Positions 42,106 through 53,500 of a stretch of 64,000 nt of DNA are shown in pieces. The position numbers and the translations under genes are program-made. Each line of letters opens with the position of its first letter. Position 1 is the stretch's first letter. Below the pieces are notes generated by a model that saw only the letters and a program-made list of their open reading frames with translations, ran no database searches and was not told where the DNA came from. Source of the stretch: Owenia fusiformis (lineage: Eukaryota > Annelida > Polychaeta > Sabellida > Oweniidae); NCBI GenBank assembly GCA_903813345.2, contig CAIIXF020000012.1:1097318-1161317 (forward strand), in the 5' to 3' direction.

Positions 42106-45100
42106 TAGTTATAGTTTATAGTTATAGTTTATTTCATAATATAACAATGTAAAGTACAAAACGTGTGCACTCGACACCCTTAGTAATTGGGCGTATCAGT
42201 GCTTATTTCAAAATGTGTTGCAGAGCAACCAAAATTACATATAATATAACATATAACAATACAGATACAATTAATAGATACAATACAGAAACTTTGAAGT
42301 CTTGAGAGAAATAATTAAATAAACAAAATGTGATTTTATGTAATGTTTTCATTCATCTTTTCCAAAAGGTCCTTTTTAATGTTATGTTTAAAAGAATTCA
42401 AAGTTTTACATGTTCGAAGTACTATTGGCAAAGCATTCCATAAAATGGCACCAGAATATGCCACTGACCTTTTTGTCAATTCAGTTTTTATTTTACAGGG
42501 GTGTATATTGTGGAACTGTCTAGTAATACGATTTCCAACATTGTGATTATATATGTATGTAAAGTAGTTTTTGAAAAGATATGCAGGAAAATTTGATGGT
42601 TCTTTAACACAATTATACATAAATTTTGATTTCTCTAACTTGTGAATGTCAAAAATTGTTAAGATTTTCAATTCCCTAAATAGGGGTGCACTAGTTTGTT
42701 GGTAATCTGCATTACATATCAGTCTTACAATTTTTTTCTGGAGATTAAGTAATGGTGTTAATAATGATTTATTGGCATTACCCCATATGATATTGCAATA
42801 AGAAATATGTGAGTAAACAAGTGAATAGTAAATGTCTAGCAATGCATGTCTTGATAATCTATTTCTTACTTTAAAAAGAATGCCTATTATTTTTGAAACT
42901 TTTGAAACAATGTATTCAGTATGCCTATTCCATTTCAGATTTGCATCGATGATTACGCCAAGAAAATTTATATAGTCAACTCTTTCAATTTGGTTATCAC
43001 CAATATATACCTTGTAGTGATGGTAATTTATATTATTAAGTCTTGATTTAGTAAATAACATATATTTAGTTTTCTCTATATTGAGTGAAAGCTTGTTATT
43101 TTTGAACCAATTGATTATACTTTTTATTTCAGTATTTGCCCTCAAGTAAAGATTGTCTAAGTTGTCATCTTCTAGGGAAATATTTGTGTCATCTGCAAAA
43201 ATTACTAATTTTATCATATTGGAAACATTAAATATATCATTTATATACAAAGTGAAAAGGACTGGTCCTAAAACAGACCCTTGAGGGACGCCACAGTGTA
43301 AAAAATGTTCGTCATCGGAATATGAGCCTGATATGAAAGTTTTCAATGGTCGATTCTTTAAGTAACTTTTAAACCAATTTAACACTACTCCACGAAAGCC
43401 TAAAAGTTCAAGTTTATTTAATAATATCTTATGATCAATCGTATCGAAAGCTTTTGAGAGGTCCAAATACAATCCTAAAATATGTTTATTATTATCCATT
43501 GAAAACCGAATTTGTTCCAGAAAAGTTAAGAGAGCCATGTATGTTGAGTTGTTTTCTTTGAATCCAAATTGTTTTTCATTCATTAACTTATTATTTTTGA
43601 TGAATTTAGAAATTCTAGAGTGCATTACTTTTTCAAGAAGTTTGGAAAACACACTTAATAAGGAAATTGGTCTATAATTTTCAAATTTTGATTGATCACC
43701 CTTTTTGAAAAGTGCTATTAATTTGGTTATTTTCATTTTTTCTGGAAATACTCCTGTTTGTAGGGAAAGGTTTGCTATATGAGTGAATGGTGTCACAAGA
43801 TTGTACCTTGCATGTTTGATAACTATCGGTTTTATATCATCAAATCCTGGAGCTTTATCATTGAGTCTTTTCATAAGTGTTAAAATTTCATCTTCAATTA
43901 CAGGTTCTAAAAATAAAGAAAGGGGATTTCTTGTAATATGCTCAAGTGGTGATCCAGTTGAAGTTATTGTAGATGCTAGTTTTGGTCCCACATCTGAGAA
44001 ATAGGAAGTAAATTTATTAGCAATGATTCTTTTATCTTTGGTAGGTTGGTTATTTATATTCATAATATAGTCAGTAGAGTCACATTTTTTCCTGTGAAGA
44101 ATATTGTTAATCAGATTCCACGTCTGTTTGATGTTACCCTTTGTTTCATTGAATTTAGTCACATAATATCTATTTTCAGAAGATCGAATGAGATGATTAA
44201 GCTTATTTTTATAGCTTTTGTATTTTTCAAGGTTTTCTATAGACTGATATTTCATGTATGATCGATAAAGCTTATTTTTCATTTTGCAGGATGTAATCAG
44301 ACCAGTGGTTAACCATGGTTTACTTGAATTAGTATATACTTTTATAGTTTTAACGTGTAAAGGAAAGCATTTATTATATAGGTCAGAAATCATATTTTCA
44401 AATAATTGGTATGCATTATTTACATCTTGTTCTGCTAAAATTTCATTCCAATTTATACTTGAAAGTTTACTGTTAAAATTAATAATTGCTTTATCATTGA
44501 TTTTGCGAAATTTGAATGTTTTTTCTTCCATTTTACAAGTTGCATGTTTTGTGGTTGAAAAAATGGCAAAGTGATCAGCTATTTCATGATAAATGAGTCC
44601 AGAATTCTTAATTTCATTTGAATTGGTAAATATATTATCAATAAGTGTGGCAGTTTGAGTGGTAACTCTTGTAGCTTTATAAATAAGAGGATAGAATGAA
44701 GATGCAAATAAATTATTTAGGAATTGTCTTGTTGGAGAATGGAATTCAGTTTTAAAAAGATCAATATTAAGGTCACCCATGATGAAAACAGTCTTATTTT
44801 CCATTGTTAAACGTGAAAGCAGTTGATCAAAATTTGTAATAAATTCATTTATGTTAACATTTGGTGGTTTATACATTGTAAGGATGATGATATTTTTGGA
44901 ATCAGTTTTAGGAATTTCAATTGCGAGTGTTTCACAATTAATGTTGTTTAAATTAAGATCATTGCGTTTTATGTATTCGATCCCTTTAAGAATGTAAATA
45001 GCTACACCCCCACCAACATTATCAGATCGTGAGCAAAATTCGCTGTTATAATCATCTAAAGTATACAAATGTTCATAGTCTTTTTTCAGCCATGTTTCAG

Positions 45101-45458
45101 ACATTTCTATTACTGAGATCTTGTCATGTATCATTTCAATTAAACCATGTAATTTCCATTCATTTTTCGGTAAACTCCTAATATTAATATGCATCATAGA
45201 TAAATCTGTATCACCCTTCAAATCATATGATAATTGATCAGTATTGACATATTTACATTTATTAATTAAACTATTTATTAAGGTATCTTCTTCAATCATG
45301 TCTTCCTCCTGGTCTTCATTAAATAATAAAGGATTAAATGTTAAATTTTCAAAGTGGTTATTGACATTAAAACCTGGTACTAAATCAAAAAACTCTACGG
45401 GTGTTGTATTAAACAATGGAAAAATTTGCCATATATCATCTGGGCTTTTATCCATTGT
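42106..45458 (-). mobile_element. CR1/Jockey-like non-LTR retrotransposon (LINE)
   Basis: The minus-strand element has one long ORF, a short 3' UTR (42135-42335) and a 3' tail of AACTATAACTATA-type short repeats (42106-42135). Short simple-repeat tails rather than poly-A fit CR1-like elements. No separate ORF1 was recognised upstream, and the 5' boundary beyond 45458 is uncertain. Confidence 0.85.
42336..45455 (-). CDS. LINE endonuclease/reverse transcriptase, uninterrupted
   Basis: 1039 codons without a stop. An N-terminal ~85 residues of unknown role precede an APE-type endonuclease: HINIRSL (~90), ETWL, GGGVAIYI, GDLNIDL (~226), IDNIFTN and ADHFAIF hold the expected Asn/Glu/Asp/His residues. 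The reverse transcriptase follows: RPISLLSVFSKLLEKV, LDLSKAFDTIDH, GVPQGSVLGPVLF and the active-site FADD (~753). The C-terminal part has LGVIIDANLKWNRH and ends with ILWNALPIVLR. The enzyme nicks target DNA and copies its own RNA there. Intact motifs suggest a young copy. CR1/Jockey group placement is by motif style. Confidence 0.93.
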   Translation of the reverse strand: MDKSPDDIWQIFPLFNTTPVEFFDLVPGFNVNNHFENLTFNPLLFNEDQEEDMIEEDTLINSLINKCKYVNTDQLSYDLKGDTDLSMMHINIRSLPKNEWKLHGLIEMIHDKISVIEMSETWLKKDYEHLYTLDDYNSEFCSRSDNVGGGVAIYILKGIEYIKRNDLNLNNINCETLAIEIPKTDSKNIIILTMYKPPNVNINEFITNFDQLLSRLTMENKTVFIMGDLNIDLFKTEFHSPTRQFLNNLFASSFYPLIYKATRVTTQTATLIDNIFTNSNEIKNSGLIYHEIADHFAIFSTTKHATCKMEEKTFKFRKINDKAIINFNSKLSSINWNEILAEQDVNNAYQLFENMISDLYNKCFPLHVKTIKVYTNSSKPWLTTGLITSCKMKNKLYRSYMKYQSIENLEKYKSYKNKLNHLIRSSENRYYVTKFNETKGNIKQTWNLINNILHRKKCDSTDYIMNINNQPTKDKRIIANKFTSYFSDVGPKLASTITSTGSPLEHITRNPLSLFLEPVIEDEILTLMKRLNDKAPGFDDIKPIVIKHARYNLVTPFTHIANLSLQTGVFPEKMKITKLIALFKKGDQSKFENYRPISLLSVFSKLLEKVMHSRISKFIKNNKLMNEKQFGFKENNSTYMALLTFLEQIRFSMDNNKHILGLYLDLSKAFDTIDHKILLNKLELLGFRGVVLNWFKSYLKNRPLKTFISGSYSDDEHFLHCGVPQGSVLGPVLFTLYINDIFNVSNMIKLVIFADDTNISLEDDNLDNLYLRANTEIKSIINWFKNNKLSLNIEKTKYMLFTKSRLNNINYHHYKVYIGDNQIERVDYINFLGVIIDANLKWNRHTEYIVSKVSKIIGILFKVRNRLSRHALLDIYYSLVYSHISYCNIIWGNANKSLLTPLLNLQKKIVRLICNADYQQTSAPLFRELKILTIFDIHKLEKSKFMYNCVKEPSNFPAYLFKNYFTYIYNHNVGNRITRQFHNIHPCKIKTELTKRSVAYSGAILWNALPIVLRTCKTLNSFKHNIKKDLLEKMNENIT

Positions 45459-48337
45459 CTAGTTGTAAAAAGGTAAGTTCTAACACAATCTGATGAATGA
45501 ATAATTTGTTTGTACGTTTATGGTTACTCTTAGTAAAATGCTTTAAAATATACAATGATGAAGTTATAACTATTTTACATGTTACAGCAGTGAGTCGGTC
45601 GGAAACCAAGATAAACATAGCAGCTATTTGGATGTCTACAGCACCCAAAATTTACTAAGAAAAAAATAACTCTGTATTTACAACAGTTAGATATATTTAT
45701 GCAATGTTTGTTATGTGTACTGGTCACAGTCAACTATCCAGAAAAACAAGAAAACACATATGCTGTATAATGTCCTCTCAATCTCTTTGAAAGGATAGAA
45801 AAAACATTAGAAAAATATCAACTGATTGTCCATTCTGTGTCAAATGTAGTTTGACAGTGAATATCAGCTGGTAGCTAGAATGTTATAACACTAATACCCT
45901 GACCTATCCCTCTAAAAATAGAAATCATAAAAGGAAATAACAACAGGCTGAATATGAAGTGAACAGAATTCTATTCAATTGGACTGAAAAATTGTAGTCT
46001 ACTTTTGAAATGTTAAACAGGGATTGATCATTTTGTTCAACCTGAGTCTAAATAAGTGATTTCTATATCTAATGAGGGGGGGGGGGTAATAGGCATTTCT
46101 ACTCTATTTCAGATAAATGTGATTAACTTAATTGATTTAGTGAATCACAATTTTCTGAATATATAATTTTCTGAAATATTTTCGAAGAACCCGTAAAGCA
46201 ATCATTTCAAACTACTGGTTTTTTAAAATGATTCTATTCAATGATTTATGAAATAATTTCAATCTCCCGGTATATTAAAAATTATTCTAGTCAATGCAGG
46301 ATAAACATATTTAGGAAGCCATGTAGGGTCTTCTAGTTTACATATTTTCAGTCAATCCGTCATCTTGCTTCATGAAGCCTCGGACCTATCCTCATAGTAG
46401 TAGTGAACGTAGTGATTGAGCATGGGAACCGACGATGTCAATCCGTTTGAAGGATTGATTTCATTACAGGAATGCCACAGCACTGTTGCTCTAACAAACT
46501 GTACATTTTCCATTTACCATTGATTTCCACGTTTTGAATGTGTTCTCAAGTCTCGTGCTTGGCTACTCACACAGATGAAGCCTACTGATAAAAATTTAAA
46601 TACCTAAATTAATTAATTTAAAGTAAAGCTGGAAAATCTATCTCGCTATTGTGCACCGAAAGTTCAATGACATATCCTTTGGTACTCTGGGTAAAACATT
46701 TTCTAAAAGCACCTGAATCTTTGGTAGTTAAAATAAATGAAAAGAAGTACGGTTTTGGAAATATCTTTTAGAGTTTAGTACAAACACTTTATTGAACTTA
46801 TTCAGAAATTATAACTTCAATACCGGTGTAAAATGGTAGGTAGTCCTATCAAATTTTGGTCCTACTCTCTATTGATTTATATGGTGACCTAATTACAATT
46901 ATTTTCCTTATTATTTATACACAGTCGGGACAGGGCCGCAAGGAAAGGGGACCATAATTTCTTTTACACCGGAGTGACATTTACTGAAACGACATCATCC
47001 CCTTGATTCTCGATCGATTGCTCAACTATTATCCTAATCGTCATTAGAGCAAGACATGTGTGTTCAAACGAAAAAAATATATGCGGTTCTGAATATTAGT
47101 TAGACCTTTTCCCGATGCCCACAGAAATAAAGTGTTGAAGCTTTTTTGAATATGCAAAATCAGGCTCATACCTATAACCATGCGTATAACCATGGCAACA
47201 ACACTTACACGTTTCAACGCAATAAATAAATCCTGTTGTATTTTCCATAAAACATATCCATCTGGAATTTTCATAGAGTTATTAAAGATTAAACTGGTGA
47301 ACGAAATGTTATAGTTCCATTGCTGACTGCAATCGTAACTTACAAGTAAATGATGAAGAACACCCAAACAACCTCGTATTATCAAAGAGATTCGTAAAAG
47401 TCAGGGACAATGCCGATCCATTTGACATTGAAATATCGTCCAAAATTAGAAACCGTTCAATTCATACTATAGTAAAAATTGTAAAGTAAAATAATATTGA
47501 TTGTAATTCTTGGGTAACGCTATTAACAACTGATTCAAAACCAAAAATGAAACGATCTTGTAAAAATAGTTTGGTTTAGAGATTACAGTTCCCTTTGATA
47601 CGCTTTATATTAGTGACCCCGCGAGTAGCAATTTCATTTATATTTTCCAAGGTTATGCCACAAAGAAACACTAATGGAAAGCTTACCTTAAAGTGCATGT
47701 TAACTCATATTCCAGATATTTATTTATATTACGTGCAATTAATGGCATAGCATTCCTTTATCTTATATTTTATGCCCAGCCTACGCTTTAAACTATTCAC
47801 GGAGAACAATAGTTAGTAATATTTTAGCAAATGATTTTGTCGAATACATTTTTGTGTTTCCCTTTAGGTATATAAGCTTGGGTTTCCAGGTTTCTATGAA
47901 ATCAAATTATGTCATGTCAATTCAAATCAAGCCATGCATTCATCAAACGTTTGCAAAATAAAGACATTGTTTAGGCTTTTGATTGTTGATCTCATGTAAT
48001 ATACAGAAACACAGATTTAAATTATATGTTAAAGTAAAAGTCAAAGATAGTTCATTATCACATTATGAGATCATACTTATCCAATGTAATAACTTGCCCA
48101 CTTCATTACAAGATCAACTTCAACAATAGACAGCATAGGTAATCCGGCACCTTATAACCATATGAAATAAAAGATTATAAACGGTGCAAAGAATTCCGAT
48201 CGTAATATGTTTTACTGAATATTGAAAAGTGCATTTATATTCAGGTTACGTTATTGGATTAGGATTTGTGGATTAGCAGAATTCTTCATTTTAAGTTAAA
48301 GTGCAGAATTAAGTAATACTGTCCCAGTAAATAATGC
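45459..48337. other. Gene-free interval
   Basis: AT-rich, no supported exon. It holds a possible TIR element at 46823-46972 and a G-run at 46075. A 66-codon minus-strand frame just upstream of the LINE (45448-45648) could be its 5' leader, but shows no domain. Confidence 0.55.
46823..46972. mobile_element. Possible TIR element with CCGGTGTAAAA ends
   Basis: CCGGTGTAAAA at the left is the exact inverse of TTTTACACCGG at the right, 150 bases overall. No clear target duplication was seen, so this is tentative. Confidence 0.4.
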
Positions 48338-49400
48338 TCATTCCACATAATGGCGTCCTCATTCCTTATAATCATTTCGCACAATATCACCCTCATTCCT
48401 AATAATGACACCATCATTCCTTTTAATCATTTCGCACAATATCACCCTCATTCCTCATAATGACACCATCATTCCTTTTAATCATTTCGCACAATATCAC
48501 CCTCATTCCTCATAATGACACCATCATTCCTTTTAATCATTTCGCACAATATCACCCTCATTCCTCATAATGACACCATCATTCCTTTTAATCATTTCGC
48601 ACAATATCACCCTCATTCCTCATAATGACACCATCATTCCTTTTAATCATTTCGCACAATATCACCCTCATTCCTCATAATGACACCATCATTCCTTTTA
48701 ATCATTTCGCACAATATCACCCTCATTCCTCATAATGACACCATCATTCCTTTTAATCATTTCGCACAATATCACCCTCATTCCTCATAATGACACCATC
48801 ATTCCTTTTAATCATTTCGCACAATATCACCCTCATTCCTCATAATGACACCATCATTCCTTTTAATCATTTCGCACAATATCACCCTCATTCCTCATAA
48901 TGACACCATCATTCCTTTTAATCATTTCGCACAATATCACCCTCATTCCTCATAATGACACCATCATTCCTTATAATCATTCCGCATAATGACACCCCGG
49001 TTCCTTATATTCATTCCACACAATACCACCCTCATTCCTGATGATGACACCATCATTCCTTATAATTGTAACGACCCTTGGGCACGCTCGTCGGGGAGCT
49101 GTAATGTACCGAGCCAGATACTAGACTCGAAAGTGAATGTGCTAAATTCAACGCCCCGTACGGGAATCGAACCCAGGACATCCCGCTCGTCAGACGCTCT
49201 ACCCCTGAGCCATAAAGGCTAGCCACTACAGCTGAGATTGTAGTAGCGACTTGCTATCGAAGGTCATTACATAATCATTCCGCACAGTATTACCCTAATC
49301 CCAAATAATGACACTCTCATTCCTTATAATCATCCCGCATAATAACAACCTCATTTCTCATGATCATTCCGCACAATACCAACCATAATGACACCATTAT
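48338..49400. repeat. 55-bp minisatellite, about 11 regular units plus decayed tail
   Basis: CATTCCTCATAATGACACCA followed by TCATTCCTTTTAATCATTTC and GCACAATATCACCCT repeats every 55 bases from about 48390 to 48960. Diverged units continue to about 49400, interrupted by a SINE at 49067-49270. Confidence 0.93.
49067..49270 (-). mobile_element. tRNA-derived SINE inserted in the 55-bp array
   Basis: The minus strand carries A-box-like TGGCTCAGGGGTAGAGCG and B-box GGTTCGATTCCCG. It is a second copy of the 9681-9887 element. ATAAT-type flanks indicate a short target duplication within the array. Confidence 0.85.
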
Positions 49401-49405
49401 TCCTC

Positions 49406-49480
49406 ATAGTTTAGTTTAGTTTATTTCATATTATAGTGGTGGGTCTTACATACAATATATATCAGTAATACAGTGTAATA
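49406..49480 (-). mobile_element. Possible 5'-truncated LINE 3' end
   Basis: TAGTTTAGTTTATTTCATAT resembles the 3' end of the LINE at 42110-42150 (TAGTTTATTTCATAATATAA). The likeness is short, so confidence is low. Confidence 0.35.
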
Positions 49481-49484
49481 CTTA

Positions 49485-49838
49485 TAGGATATCCTATGAT
49501 TTGAGGAATATCATTTTTATCTACGAGGTGATATTGATATCTGCACGAGAGAGCAAAGCGAACGAGTGCATATATCGATATCACCGAGTAGATTAAAGTG
49601 ATATTCTGAAAAAAATCATAGATGTTCTTATTATCCTACATTAACAAGGAGTGTACTGAATGTATAATATCACTGCAAAATGAATTTCATGCCAAATAGA
49701 GTCAATCTGGCGGGAAATCAACAAGCGGAGTATATCGTTACGATATCCTCCGGTTATTCATTTTGCCAATAAATATCAAATTTATTTTTTAATGTTATTA
49801 TACATTTAGTACACTAGGTGTAGGATAGAATAATTTAC
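49485..49838. mobile_element. Two adjacent foldback elements
   Basis: At 49485-49622, GAATATCA...GTGATATTGATATCTGCAC is matched inversely by GTGCATATATCGATATCAC...GTGATATTC. At 49630-49838, TCCTACATTAACAAGGAG and AATGTATAATA at the left pair with TATTATACATT and CTAGGTGTAGGATA at the right. A CGGAGTATATCG/CGATATCCTCCG hairpin lies inside. Confidence 0.65.
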
Positions 49839-50291
49839 TTATTTTACTTTATCATAATAATTACTTTTTCATAACCTAAACCTAATTTGAAAAAAATACT
49901 ATCTCATCTTTGTTCGAATATAAACAAGAGCTTGTTTAGAGCAATAATGACACTTAAAGGTTATACTGTTTTATTTATGCATCCCAGCTAGATTTTGCAT
50001 TTCAGTTAAAATATCAATATAGCAATTACAGTCCAGCTGAACAGTAAAATGCATTAATGTGTTTTGTGCTCTGTTTGAAGGTATGCACAGCAGTCGACAA
50101 GAGATTAACATATAAACATGATAATCGCAGTTAGGAATGGTTTACTTAGTATCTACACTTAAACAACAATTGCGCATTGTACATACTTACTTCACCTACC
50201 TGGTAAAGTATGTATAGAAAACCAAAGGGCGGAATAACGAATACGTACAGACCAACAGTGATATTAGTTGACAGACATTAACAGTTACATC

Positions 50292-50555
50292 ATGTCTGAA
50301 TGGACAAGGGATGATGCTGAATTGCTTGATATGGCTCTCGATGATGATGGTAATATCGATGATGATGATGAGCAGGAGGATAATGGCGGGGATGAAGAGG
50401 TGGATAATCGTGCTCATAAGGACAATGATAATCACAATGACGATGACAATAACATTCAGCCAAAAGATAAGAATCTCAATAATCGGCAGAGCAAAGAAAG
50501 AAGGAAATACTTGATAACAAAGACGATTGTTCTTGGCTTAATCTGGATGACCGGG
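50292..50555 (+). CDS. MFSD4-like: MFSD4-like paralogue 1, exon 1
   Basis: It begins MSEWTRDDAELLDMALDDDG, has an Asp/Asn-rich stretch, then KERRKYLITKTIVLGLIWMT and donor ACCGGG|GTGAGG (phase 0). A further in-frame ATG lies eight codons upstream (50268), but MSEW is shared with paralogue 2. Confidence 0.88.
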
Positions 50556-53500
50556 GTGAGGATTTATTCAAACAGGCTTTAGACAGTCATGTTATACAGC
50601 AGTCAATTAAAAGTTTAAGGTCAGGGTGCACTTTGATGAAAGTTCATGACCATGTGCTATTTTCAGATAAACATAACTCATTCCACACATCATCTACATC
50701 TTTCATTCTTGCACAAAAGATGCATTAGTGTACCTAGACTCTTAATTACTGAGATACGAGTAGGTATTTACTAGTTTCGCCACCAGGTGGCTGATTCGAG
50801 GGAAACAACATTGCAGGGTATTACAAAATTCCCTTAAACTTGAATATGCATCAGTTTTAGTGGCTCACTTTTCATAAATATCTTTATGTATCCGATAGTT
50901 ATACAAATTAAAATATGTCCAGACAAGAAAATATTATCTGCCCAGCACAACAAAAGATATTTCACTTTTTGTGGCTTTACAACATGGGGTCTATGGGGAA
51001 TCTCCCGACCTAGAAGTCTCATTTTCAAAGAAAATTAAATTTTCAAAGTTGTTAAACTCTTATCAAAACCACATTACTAAATGTAATTTTACATGTAGAT
51101 TCCAAATATGACATCAGTTTGACTGAATTGTGATTTTTAATGACGTAAATCAAGATTATTTCTACTTGCATCTGGGATATTTAGGGTTGATAATTCTTCA
51201 GAATCTTTGAATAACTAGAATATTCAGTGGTTTACTTTTCAAAATTGCAAAAAATTCCAAAGTGCACCCTGGCCTTAAGTTAAAAGTCATTCAAATAGAA
51301 TTTATGCAGCAGTAAATTGAAAGTCGAATTACAAAGTGATGCGCCGCACATTTTTAGATTGTTATATACGACTTGCTCCCTGAAGTCTCCATTTGATAGC
51401 ATGTTAAAGCTAATGTTTGAATCTTTATTTTTTGTTTCCTTATTACACTTTTGTTTCTTAAAGAGAGAATCAGATATAGCGAGCAGGCTAAACAAAAAAT
51501 TGTTTCAATTTTAGAATATTTTTGGCTCATGTCATTCCTTGTCATGTTTATCTAAAAATCACAAAAGTGCATACTTTATTCAAGGAAAACTAAAGATTTT
51601 TACAATAATGTATTATTTTTCTATAAGAATGGTTACCATTCTTATTATTTGGGAGAACTTAAACATTTTTCACCCATTTTTGCACTTTGAATCATTAATA
51701 ACTTCACCAATTTATAACATATCATGAATCTTTTGAAAGATATTGTATTTGATATTGTAAGGAATAGATTGGTAGGTCAATTATACATGTTGCTTGTAAT
51801 TTCGTCACCCCCTATAGATCAGATTCTGCCTTTAATAACAACATTTCGGAAAATAAACAAAAAAGTCTTTACATCCAATCCAGAAGGGGATTTCCATTTG
51901 CTAAACTTATGGAAGATGTGTATTTCTACAGGGGAGCTACTCAGGGCTGACAGTGGCGACAATTCCAGACTTAAAGTTAAGGGTTGGTTCGGACTATGAA
52001 GAGTTCTCACGGGCCCTGGCGGCAGCTGGTCTCGGTATCTTCGTTTCTGCACCATTAGGTGGTGTGCTTGCAGATAGGTGAGTCTTGGCCTTTTCATTTC
52101 TCCACCATTAGGTGGTGTGCTTGCAGATAGGTGAGTCTTGGCCTCTAGGTTGTGTGCTAGCAGATAGGTGAGTCTTAGCCTCTTCATTTCTGCACGATTA
52201 GGCGGTGGGCACGCAGATAGGTGAGTCTTGGACTCTTCATTTCTGCACCATTAGGCGGTTTGCATGCTGATAGGTGAGTCTTGGTGTCTTCATTTCTCCA
52301 TCATTAGGCGGTGTGCTCGCAGATAGTTGAGTCTTGGCCTCTTCATTTCTGCACCATTAGGTGGTGTACTAGCAGATAGGTGAGTCTTAGTGTCTTCATT
52401 TCTGCACGATTAGGCGGTGGGCTTGCAGATAGGTGAGTCTTGGCCTCTTCATTTCTGCACCATTAGGTGGTGTACTAGCAGATAGGTGAGTCTTGGCCTC
52501 TTCATTTCTGCACGATTAGGCGGTGGGCTTGCAGATAGGTGAGTCTTGGACTCTTCATTTCTGCACCATTAGGTCACTGGCGGATTAGGGGGGGGGGGGC
52601 TGGGGGCCCGGCCCCCCCCCCCCCCTTGGGTGGGCCCAGAAAAAAAAAATTGGGCCCAAAAATTTTTTTGGGCCAAACAAGGCCTTCAGGCTCCAAAAAG
52701 TGGGCCTTTTTAGTCATTACTGGGCCTTTTAAGGCCTTATTTTTTAATTTCAGGCCAAATTTTGAAGAAAATGGGCCTAAAAATTTCAAAATCTGGGCCC
52801 ACTTTAGGATTTTAGGGGCCCAAAATTTTTTTTTCTCTGACCTGAAATTTGGGTCCCCCCTTGTTGGTTCCTGGATCCGCCCCTGTAGGTGGTGTGCTTG
52901 CAGATATGTGAGTCTTGGCCTCTTCATTTCCGCACCATTAGAGGTGTACTAGCAAATAGATGAGAAAATTATCTTGCATGTTCTCTACCATTTTATAGTC
53001 CTGGATAGCCTCATTTTGATGTTATCTTTTTAAGAAAGCATAGCATCCCAATCTCATAAGGCCAAAATATTTTTTTGATTTATTTAATTTTATCTATTTT
53101 TATTTTATTCGGGTGATATAATTATTATCAAGCTTTACATTTCTCATTTACATCAATGTTCTCTCTTATATATCCCGTAATGGTTCCAATGAAGTTAAAC
53201 CCAATGAAGTGCTATAATTTTTATGCTCAATGGTTGGAGAACCTTATTTGGCTAGGACTCAAAAATTTGTATAAAAAGATTTATAGTAGTTGCAAAACTC
53301 TAGGACGGTTTCAAAAAATTAACAAAAAAAATCGTTCTTTCTTTCAGAATTTATTTTCTTTATTGGATTTATATTGTAGATGGGTTCGAGGCCGGGATGC
53401 TCAGATTATTACATTTGTTGCACTTGCTGGTGTCTTCACAGTGGTCAGACCCTGGATTACCAATCTGTGGATGTTTGGGGTTTTTATGTGGTTGGATGGG

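Noticed and set aside
52539-52952. 137-codon plus-strand and 117-codon minus-strand frames of GPAPPPPLGG / GPPKGGGGAG type
   Set aside because: Low-complexity frames over the G/C-rich 311-bp transposon inside the splice-donor array.
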